Shown in pieces: positions 34,086-40,058 of a DNA stretch of 40,058 nucleotides. Below the pieces are notes generated by a model. That model ran no database searches. It was given only the letters and a program-made list of their open reading frames with translations, and was not told where the DNA came from. Both the position numbers and the translations under genes were made by a program. Position 1 is the stretch's first letter. Every line of letters starts with the position of its first letter. The DNA is from Clostridiales bacterium (GTDB taxonomy: Bacteria > Bacillota_A > Clostridia > Christensenellales > Aristaeellaceae): contig JAIKWN010000087.1 of NCBI GenBank assembly GCA_024684665.1, forward strand, positions 1 to 40,058, read 5' to 3'.

Positions 34086-35958
34086 CAGCCCTCCGTTCTT
34101 CACGTGCGCGGCGCTCCCGGCGGATGGCAGCGTATTCCGCGGGGGTCTTTTCTCCCTCCCCGGGGACGAGGCAGCGGGGCCCGGTCCCGATCAGATCCTC
34201 CCGGTTCGCCTTCCGAAGGGCTTCCCGCACAAGGGCGCGGTTCTCCGGCCTTCCGAACTGCAGGAGCGCGCGCTGCATGGCTTTTTCGTGGGAGGAGCGG
34301 GGGACGTATACAGGCTTTCCCGTGCGGGGGTCGAGTCCGGTGTAGAACATGCAGGTGGAAAGCGTTCCGGGGGTGGGATAGAAATCCTGCACCTGTTCCG
34401 GCTGATAATGAATGTCCCGCAGATACTCTGCTAGCTCGATGGCGGCGGACAGATCGGAGCCGGGATGGCTGGATATAAGGTATGGGACAAGATACTGCTC
34501 CTTGCCCAGCTTTTCGTTAATCCTACGGTACCGTTCCGTGAAGGCGTCGTAAACGTCCCGCCCTGGTTTGCCCATGGCGGCGAGGACCCGGGGAGAAACG
34601 TGTTCCGGCGCCACTTTCAGCTGCCCGCTGACATGGTACAGGCAGAGCTCCCGCAGAAAAGCGTCGTCCCGGTCGGCCATGATGTAGTCGTAGCGCAAAC
34701 CTGAGCGCACAAAAACCTTTTTGACCCCGGGCAGCGCCCGGAGTTTGCGCAGAAGCGCGATATAGTCGCTGTGATCGACGACGAGATTCGGGCATGGCTT
34801 GGGGAAGAGACACTGCCGGTTCCTGCAGGTCCCCCGGGTCAGCTGTTTGTCGCAGGAAGCGCGGCGGAAATTGGCTGTCGGGCCGCCCACGTCGTGGATG
34901 TATCCTTTGAAGCCGGGAAGCTTTGTGATCCGCTTTGCCTCTTCGACGACGGATTCGTGGCTGCGGGTGGTCACGATACGCCCTTGGTGATAGGTGATGG
35001 CACAGAAGCTGCATGCCCCGAAACAGCCCCGGGTATGCGCGAGGGAAAAGCGGACTTCTTCGAGCGCCGGAACGCCGCCCAGCGCGTCGTAATCCGGGTG
35101 CCACTCCCTAGTGAAGGGAAGGGCGTAAACCGCATCCAGTTCTTCCCGGGAAAGGGGCCGGTCAGGCACGGTCTGCACGACCCATTTGTCCCCATGGGAC
35201 TGAGCGAGCATATGCCCCCGGAAAGGATCCTGTTCGTCGTGTTGCAGGAGGAAAGCCTCGGCATAGCGGCGCCGCCCTTCATCACTGTCCTCCGCACATT
35301 CCTCAAAGGAAGGCATGGTCAGCGCCGCATGGGGCGGATTCTCGGCGAGATAACAGATGCTGCGCAGTTTCGCGCATTCCCATACCGGCGCACCGCGCCG
35401 CATCCAGTCCGCGACGGAGAGGATCACGCGCTCCCCCATACCGAACATGAGGAGATCTGCGCCGCTCTCCACGAGAACAGAGGGGCGGACCCGGTCGTCC
35501 CAGTAATCATAATGAGCAAAGCGGCGCAGGGACGCTTCCACCCCGCCGACGGCGATGGGGATATCCCCGAATGCCTCCCGGATTCGTTTGCAGTAGACAG
35601 TCAGCGCCCGGTCCGGCCGGCCTGATTTTCCGCCGCCGGGCGTATAAACGTCAGATGAACGCCGCCGCTTTGCCGCCGTGTAGTGGTTCACCATGCTGTC
35701 AATGACGCCGGAGGAGACAAGAAAGCCGCAGCGTGGACGGGGAAAACGGCGGAAGTCGTTGAGTCTCTTCCAATCCGGCTGTGCGAGAACCGCGACGCGC
35801 CATCCGGCGTGTTCCAAGACACGGGTTATAACAGCTGTTCCGAAGGAAGGGTGATCGACGTAGGCGTCGCCGCTCACATAGACGAAATCAGGCGCATCCC
35901 AGCCCCGGGCAGCGAGATCTTCCAGCGTAGTGGGCGGAAAGAGCGAGCGGTCAGCCAT
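33988..35958 (-). CDS. YgiQ-family radical SAM protein
   Basis: This 656-residue protein begins with the YgiQ-type N-terminal domain (LFPPTTLEDLAARGWDAPDFVYVSGDAYVD-like residues, HPSFGTAVI) and carries the radical SAM cluster motif CFGACSFC (about residues 310-317, spacing C-x3-C-x2-C) after LAHTRG. Further family marks are GGVEASLRRFAHYDYWDD, FKGYIHDVGGPTANF, RSGLRYDY and KVAPEHVS. Its reaction is unknown. The C-terminal 45 residues are strongly basic (Arg/Lys/Ala-rich). The start at 35958 has GGGGG about eight bases upstream; the nearby ATG at 35964 lies too close to that site. It overlaps the convergent Nudix gene by 98 bases. Confidence 0.92.
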   Translation of the reverse strand: MADRSLFPPTTLEDLAARGWDAPDFVYVSGDAYVDHPSFGTAVITRVLEHAGWRVAVLAQPDWKRLNDFRRFPRPRCGFLVSSGVIDSMVNHYTAAKRRRSSDVYTPGGGKSGRPDRALTVYCKRIREAFGDIPIAVGGVEASLRRFAHYDYWDDRVRPSVLVESGADLLMFGMGERVILSVADWMRRGAPVWECAKLRSICYLAENPPHAALTMPSFEECAEDSDEGRRRYAEAFLLQHDEQDPFRGHMLAQSHGDKWVVQTVPDRPLSREELDAVYALPFTREWHPDYDALGGVPALEEVRFSLAHTRGCFGACSFCAITYHQGRIVTTRSHESVVEEAKRITKLPGFKGYIHDVGGPTANFRRASCDKQLTRGTCRNRQCLFPKPCPNLVVDHSDYIALLRKLRALPGVKKVFVRSGLRYDYIMADRDDAFLRELCLYHVSGQLKVAPEHVSPRVLAAMGKPGRDVYDAFTERYRRINEKLGKEQYLVPYLISSHPGSDLSAAIELAEYLRDIHYQPEQVQDFYPTPGTLSTCMFYTGLDPRTGKPVYVPRSSHEKAMQRALLQFGRPENRALVREALRKANREDLIGTGPRCLVPGEGEKTPAEYAAIRRERRAREERRAANGKAVSRSKPRKPATPPHKPAKVGKKARLPR

Positions 35959-36019
35959 AGGCATCCCCCTTTATCAGTTGTCCCGTATACTATAACACAA
36001 TCGGGAGCGTGATGCAAAG

Positions 36020-36826
36020 ATGACGAAACGAGCACGGATGGAAATCGGCGTCTCCACAGCAGCCTTTTACGGAAAGCTTCTGACGGAAGAGGCAACGGAG
36101 AAAATCGCGGAGAGCGGTGCGGAATGCTGCGAGGTCTTTCTGCAAACGGACAGCGAGTATACGCTGGAATTTGCGCGAACGGTGAAAAAATCGCTCTCGG
36201 GCGTTCCCTGCAGTTCGGTACATCCTCTGGGCACCGCTTTTGAGAACCAGCTTTTCAGCAGGTCGGAACGGCAGCGGGAAGACGCCCGGGATCGGTACCT
36301 GCGCATCTTGGACACGGCGGCGGAGCTTGGAGCACGGAACTACGTCTATCACGGGCGCAACACGCCGCAACTGTCGCCCCTGCCGTTTGACGCGCAGCGG
36401 AACGCAGACGTGGTGGGGAAAATGTGCGAAATGGCCGCGGAGCGGGGCCTCACGCTGGCCTGGGAAAATGTGTACTGGTGCCAGCTGACGACGCCAGAAC
36501 GGGCGCGGGAGATGCGCATGCTTCTGCCGGAAGTGCGCTTCACTTTGGATAATAAGCAGGCCATACGGGCCGGCGCGGATCCCTTTGATTTTCTTTCATC
36601 CATGGGTGACGCAATCGTGAACGTCCATCTTTGCGATTACGATACGGAGGGGAAGCTGGCCCTTCCGGGAGATGGAAGCTTTCCCTTCCGACGCTTTCTT
36701 GCGGCGCTCTCGGAAGTGAGTCCCGGCTGTTCTGTCATCCTGGAGCCATACAGCTATCTGATCCGGGGTGAGCAAGACGTTCCGCAGGCGCTTGCATTTC
36801 TGAAAGCAGCGGTGGCTGGGCTATGA
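36020..36826 (+). CDS. sugar phosphate isomerase/epimerase-like TIM barrel
   Basis: This 268-residue protein belongs to the xylose isomerase-like TIM-barrel family (AP endonuclease family 2 fold). Likely metal or substrate residues lie in SSVHPLG (about residues 66-72), NYVYHGRN (about 110), TLAWENVYW (about 149-157), FTLDNKQAIRAG (about 177-188), NVHLCDYD (about 204-211) and VILEPYSY (about 240-247). The family includes sugar isomerases, epimerases and inosose dehydratases, so the exact reaction cannot be assigned. The first ATG is kept, with GGGAG about eleven bases upstream; an ATG at 36038 is possible but has no better site. It is divergent from ygiQ with only about 60 bases between, and appears monocistronic before tRNA-Lys. 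Confidence 0.83.
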   Translation: MTKRARMEIGVSTAAFYGKLLTEEATEKIAESGAECCEVFLQTDSEYTLEFARTVKKSLSGVPCSSVHPLGTAFENQLFSRSERQREDARDRYLRILDTAAELGARNYVYHGRNTPQLSPLPFDAQRNADVVGKMCEMAAERGLTLAWENVYWCQLTTPERAREMRMLLPEVRFTLDNKQAIRAGADPFDFLSSMGDAIVNVHLCDYDTEGKLALPGDGSFPFRRFLAALSEVSPGCSVILEPYSYLIRGEQDVPQALAFLKAAVAGL

Positions 36827-36904
36827 TCCTCACAGATCCTGCGCCTGAACGCAGCTCTTTTGTATAAGAAACAGGCGAAATGGGATAGTACTGAATTTTG
36901 GGTC

Positions 36905-36933
36905 TTGAAATCCTGACTGGAGTGTGCTATACT
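36905..36933 (+). promoter_or_regulatory. tRNA-Lys promoter
   Basis: TTGAAA (36905-36910) and TATACT (36928-36933) are separated by 17 bases. Transcription would begin about ten bases before the mature tRNA 5' end. Confidence 0.8.
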
Positions 36934-36951
36934 CTTTCTGTTCGTTGAAAA

Positions 36952-37027
36952 GCACCTTTAGCTCAGTTGGTAGAGCACCTGACTCTTAATCAGGGTGCCC
37001 AGGGTTCGAGTCCCTGAAGGTGCACCA
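36952..37027 (+). tRNA. tRNA-Lys (anticodon CTT)
   Basis: A full cloverleaf is visible. The acceptor arm is GCACCTT with AAGGTGC, the D stem GCTC with GAGC, the anticodon stem CCTGA with TCAGG around CTCTTAA (anticodon CTT), and the T stem CAGGG with CCCTG around TTCGAGT. The 3' CCA is encoded at 37025-37027. It reads the lysine codon AAG. It has its own promoter and terminator and marks the edge of the AT-richer region that follows. Confidence 0.97.
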
Positions 37028-37033
37028 CAATTT

Positions 37034-37065
37034 GTCCGAAAACGCTAAGTTTTCGGACTTTTTTT
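37034..37065 (+). terminator. tRNA-Lys terminator
   Basis: GTCCGAAAAC (37034-37043) pairs perfectly with GTTTTCGGAC (37049-37058) around GCTAA, followed by seven Ts (37059-37065). Confidence 0.92.
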
Positions 37066-37100
37066 GCATTGATTTTTCCTTTTTGGCTGCATTTTGACAT

Positions 37101-37120
37101 AAAAAAGGGGATTCTCCCCT
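37101..37120 (-). terminator. terminator of the transposase gene
   Basis: On the - strand AGGGGA (37120-37115) pairs with TCCCCT (37111-37106) around GAA, then TTTTT. The first base of the stem is the last base of the transposase stop codon, so termination is immediate. Confidence 0.65.
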
Positions 37121-38853
37121 CAGATTTCCATCATTTGGGGCAATTTGGGCAGATTTATCCTTTTGAATCTTTGGATCAGTGCTTTGACGCCTCCACAAAT
37201 CGTGATAGCCCGGCGGATATCATACCCAAGACAGCTAAGCGCGTATTCGGCCGTTACTTTTTCTTTGCCCTTGCACAGGAAGTAACCCGCCCCATCATAA
37301 TGCTTGATCGTTCCAAACGGATGCTCGCTCGTTTCCTGACGCTGCTTCTGTTTGGAAATGTCCCTGCGGATAAAAATCATGACGCGCTTTTCAGCTCTGG
37401 CGGTTTTCCCAAAGTTGTTCAAGCTTTTACTACTCTTTCCGTCCACGGGAATTCTCTGCAATGGATACTCACCTGAGCCATACATTCTGACCGGTACATA
37501 CGTGCTGTTGTGGCCAATGTGCACATGCTTGGCTGCCTTGGAATCTGTACACCGATTTGGACAGGTTCGGCATGCTTCACGGCTTGAATACTCTGTCCCG
37601 TATTTCGCTTCTTTCTGTCTATATAACTGTCTGCCCATCGGGCAGGTTACGGTTCCGTCTTCATGCCGTATAAAGCAACTCACTGAACTCAGTTCCTGTA
37701 CTTCGATCCGAATGTTTCCTCCCGTCAAGCACTTCGGTAAAATGCCTGCATGAAGGCAGCGCTGTATATCTTCCGGTTTGGTGGACTGTTCTTCTTTTGC
37801 CGTGATTTCGGCCGGTTCATATTCCATGGATATGACTCGTTCCTCTCGATCCTGAATAAAGCCGACATCCGCAGCGCTCCCATGTTTCAGGCATTCTTCA
37901 ATGTCTGCCAGGCTTTCATATCCTTTATCGGCAATCACTCTGACACTGTCCAGACCAATTTCCTGTTTGCATTTTTCGATTGTCTGATTCAACATACCCC
38001 GATCGTTGGAGTTGTTTGTTACATCGAAGTCGACAATCATATGACTCCCTGCATCCACTGCAGTCTGCACGTTATAGCAGGCTTTGATCCCGCCTTCCTT
38101 AGCGGGCATCATTCCGGCCTCCGGATCTGTAAACAGCAGCGCTCCACGATCAATTTGCGCCAATTCTTTCAGGCATTGTTCGTGAAACGCAATCCGCTCC
38201 TTCAGCTTCTCTGGATCGGGCAGGTGGTTCTTGTTCACATCAAGCGCCATAGGTTTATTCAGTCTTTTCTCGTGCAGGTCATTTTCATCCAGAGTCTGCA
38301 AATATCTCTCTACCGCTTCCAACTGCGCCTTTGCATATTCCAGCTTCTTGCGGGCAATCTCCGCGCTGATTGCTTTCTTCTTCCCGTTCACTGCACGGAT
38401 GGTCGTTCCGTCCAGGCAAAGCGTTCCCGCGTCCATCAGCTTCATATCTTTGCAGGCACGCACAAATACCAGAAATACTTTCTTCAGCGCTTTCCTATTT
38501 TCTTTCCGAAAATCAGCGATGGTATTATGATCCGGACGCAGCCGATTCAGAAGGTAAAACAGTTCTACATTTCTTCCGCATTCCCGTTCCAGTTTCCGTG
38601 ACGAACGGATTCCATTCAGATATCCATACATATACAGCTTAATCAGATCTCGCGGGGCATATGCGGGCCTTCCCGTATATGCGGGTTCCCTCCGTGTAAA
38701 TCCTAGTTCCGCTACATTCAGGCTGTCTGCAAATACTTCAATAAACCGCGCCGGGCTATTCTCCGACACTTCTTCTTCGATGCTCCATATCCCCATCATT
38801 ATCTGTCGACTGTCTTTCCCAGTAATATATCCCACTTCGATTCCACCCCTCAT
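37120..38853 (-). mobile_element. IS1182-family transposase gene
   Basis: This 577-residue DDE transposase is of the IS1182 type. The N-terminal DNA-binding part has AYTGRPAYAPRDLIKLYMYGYLNGIRSSRKLERE. The catalytic acidic residues lie in LCLDGTTIRA (first D), VRVIADKGYES (second D) and the C-terminal ETSEHPFGTIKHYDGAGYF (E). A cysteine cluster CPMGRQLYRQKEAKYG...CRTCPNRC sits between the last two, as usual for this family. The start at 38853 has GGAG six bases upstream; a GTG start at 38880 is also possible. The reading frame is full length, so the element may be active. Terminal inverted repeats could not be found by eye, so the element boundaries are unknown. Confidence 0.88.
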
Positions 38854-38937
38854 TTTTTCTCCGCTTTCTATATTCGACACTCTTCCGCTTTTCCCTTTTG
38901 GTTTCTTTTTCTTTTTTTGTTTTCAGACAGTCTGACC

Positions 38938-38975
38938 AAAAATCGGCCAGATTGATCAGAATCTGGCCGATTTTT
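38938..38975. terminator. perfect 16-bp hairpin, bidirectional terminator
   Basis: AAAAATCGGCCAGATT (38938-38953) pairs perfectly with AATCTGGCCGATTTTT (38960-38975) around GATCAG. The A and T ends allow termination in both directions. It lies 62 bases after the DUF523 stop and 84 bases before the transposase start on the - strand. It most likely ends the DUF523 transcript and shields the transposase from read-through. A small palindrome TCAGACAGTCTGA lies beside it at 38923-38935. The remaining bases between the two genes hold no gene. Confidence 0.8.
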
Positions 38976-39037
38976 CTTTTCATTTGGACAACGTTTTCAT
39001 TACAGATTTCCATTCTGAAATTAACGCCCCTTCATCA

Positions 39038-39454
39038 TTAAATATCTTCTACGTCCACTACATGAAAACCATATCTCATCAGCAATTCGGCTGTAACACC
39101 AGGCTTGTCAATCAGTCTTCCTGAAAATGAACCATCATACCGCTGCTTTACCCCACAACTGGGACTTCTTGACTGGAGGATTATCAGATCCGGCTTAACT
39201 TGCTTAGCAATCTCCAGTACCATCATCGCACCATTTCGGAATGCTCTAGTCACATTTATTCCCTCTTTATTGAGGACAATTCCTTCAACGATTTCTGATG
39301 GGACGCGCGGCGTCGGCAATCCACCCATTACTTCAGGACATACAGTAATAACCTCATTCTCAGCACACATTGCCATCACTTTTGCATTCAAGTTATTTTC
39401 ACCATTGTATTTGCAGTTCTCTCCCGCCAAACAAGCACTTACCATTATTCTCAT
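39038..39454 (-). CDS. DUF523 family protein
   Basis: This 138-residue protein is a complete single-domain DUF523 protein. Conserved motifs are SACLAGENCKYNG (Cys8 and Cys14), VCPEVMGGLPTPRVPSEI (Cys39) and LQSRSPSCGVKQRYDGSF (Cys100). In the characterised relative TudS, cysteines at equivalent places hold a [4Fe-4S] cluster that removes sulfur from thiouracil. Desulfidation is therefore possible here but not established. AAAGGAAG precedes the ATG. It follows the broken macro/NADAR gene by 60 bases on the same strand and is AT-richer than genes before 37 kb. A strong terminator follows. Confidence 0.88.
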   Translation of the reverse strand: MRIMVSACLAGENCKYNGENNLNAKVMAMCAENEVITVCPEVMGGLPTPRVPSEIVEGIVLNKEGINVTRAFRNGAMMVLEIAKQVKPDLIILQSRSPSCGVKQRYDGSFSGRLIDKPGVTAELLMRYGFHVVDVEDI

Positions 39455-39514
39455 TGATTTCTTCCTTTACGAGTAAATAAAGACTACATTTGCTAATGCT
39501 ATCGCACTGACTTC

Positions 39515-40017
39515 TTAGTTGTTTTTGCGTATAGAGTCTCGAACTTCCATCAGAGTAAAGCCCAGAAGATTCTGGCCACGCCATTTACTTATATTAAAGC
39601 GCTCAGTCTCATTGAGCCGAATCCCGCATGCCCAGACTGTATCCTTATATGCACACTCAACCAGATATGAATCACCGGTAGCTAGTAGTCGTTTTTTCAG
39701 ATCCTTGTTCTGTGAGAATTTTCCCATTAGTCCCTTGAATGCGATCGTTTGCTTCATGCCATTCCAGATTGTTCCGTTAAATCCAGAAGCGTTTCTTCCG
39801 ATTGCTTGTTGTTCAGCAGGGTCATGAGTTTCAAGCACTGCAAGAGCAGAAGCCTTGTCATCGAACAAAATGCCGCCCGAAGTTCATCATGTCCAGCTGC
39901 TGAAAAAATCGCTCCGCAAACACCTCCACCAGCCCAGAGGCCGTCATTTGCCGCATTTACGATAGCATCTGTCTTAAGGTTTGTGATACCGATTTTTCGG
40001 ATTTCAATTCTACTCAT
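39515..40017 (-). pseudogene. broken macro-domain / NADAR gene (internal deletion with frame change)
   Basis: The - strand frame from 40017 begins IEIRKIGITNLKTDAIVNAAN then GLWAGGGVCGAIFSAAGHDELRAA, the first third of an ADP-ribose-binding macro domain, preceded by a good AGGAGG site. At about 39876-39871 the macro sequence stops and a different frame carries the C-terminal two thirds of a NADAR (YbiA-like) domain. Its marks are ILFDDKASALAVLETHDP, AIGRNASGFNGTIW, KFSQNKDLKKRLLATGDS, VWACGIRL and GFTLMEVRDSI, ending at 39515. The rest of the macro domain and the first part of NADAR are missing. The macro frame continues out of register to a stop at 39754. This is best explained by one deletion through an adjacent or fused macro-NADAR pair. 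Neither half should be functional. An upstream gene may end in the last bases of the window (frame EIWLTAKML then TAG), but that is too short to judge. Confidence 0.78.
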
Positions 40018-40058
40018 TGCGGCCTCCTATAACATCTTTGCAGTCAGCCATATCTCAG

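Noticed and set aside
38756..39013. 85-residue frame upstream of the transposase (MEICNENVV...)
   Set aside because: It crosses the 16-bp terminator hairpin, is rich in Lys/Arg low-complexity sequence, and overlaps the transposase start in another frame.
1..40058. CRISPR arrays, rRNA genes and integrase genes
   Set aside because: No regularly spaced repeats, no rRNA-like segments and no tyrosine or serine recombinase motifs were seen.

Overview
The window looks like chromosomal DNA of a GC-rich member of the Bacillota, most likely class Clostridia. The support is the rpsO-pnp pair, Shine-Dalgarno sites of the AAGGAGG type before almost every gene, strong TTGACA-17-TATAAT-like promoters, and family types (YgiQ, BaiN-type flavoproteins, a DUF6062-like protein, DUF523) that are common in gut and rumen Clostridia. 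The exact order cannot be read from the sequence; a Christensenellales-like gut or rumen anaerobe is a guess. The protein-coding core is clearly GC-rich to about 37 kb and becomes AT-richer afterwards.

Layout. (1) 1-6.6 kb, + strand: a small-acid catabolic operon with an Fe-dependent alcohol dehydrogenase, a DapA-family lyase, a PdxA-family dehydrogenase, and a TAXI-type TRAP transporter (binding protein plus fused permease). (2) 6.7-16.8 kb: a nearly complete lsr (autoinducer-2) locus. A cupin gene, lsrK and lsrR run leftward; lsrA, lsrC, lsrD, lsrB and lsrF run rightward, followed by an AEC-family permease. Two consensus promoters and several dyads lie in the 319-bp lsrR-lsrA gap. No lsrG is seen; the cupin beside lsrK is a candidate replacement. 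(3) 16.8-21.5 kb: a very large secreted protein with about twelve fibronectin type III-like domains behind an acidic N-terminal stretch, with its own promoter and terminator. (4) 21.5-24.25 kb: rpsO and pnp. (5) 24.3-29.9 kb: a MacAB/LolCDE-like ABC export operon (adaptor, permease, ATPase) on the - strand, divergent from a MATE exporter, with a shared palindrome between the two -35 boxes. (6) 29.9-36.8 kb: a three-gene overlapping operon (two flavoproteins and a cysteine-motif protein), a Nudix hydrolase, a YgiQ radical SAM protein and a sugar-isomerase-like TIM barrel. (7) 36.9-40.06 kb: tRNA-Lys(CTT), an IS1182-type transposase, a DUF523 protein, and a broken macro-domain/NADAR gene. This AT-richer end looks like the start of an accessory region beside a tRNA.

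How the parts work together. In the lsr locus LsrB, LsrA, LsrC and LsrD would import AI-2, LsrK would phosphorylate it, phospho-AI-2 would relieve LsrR, and LsrF (perhaps with the cupin in place of LsrG) would degrade it. The first operon would import a small organic or sugar acid and degrade it through PdxA-type oxidation. If both follow their characterised relatives, both deliver DHAP to glycolysis. The most interesting points are the modified lsr locus with twin candidate LsrR operators, the deletion-fused macro/NADAR remnant beside tRNA-Lys, and the large Fn3 protein.
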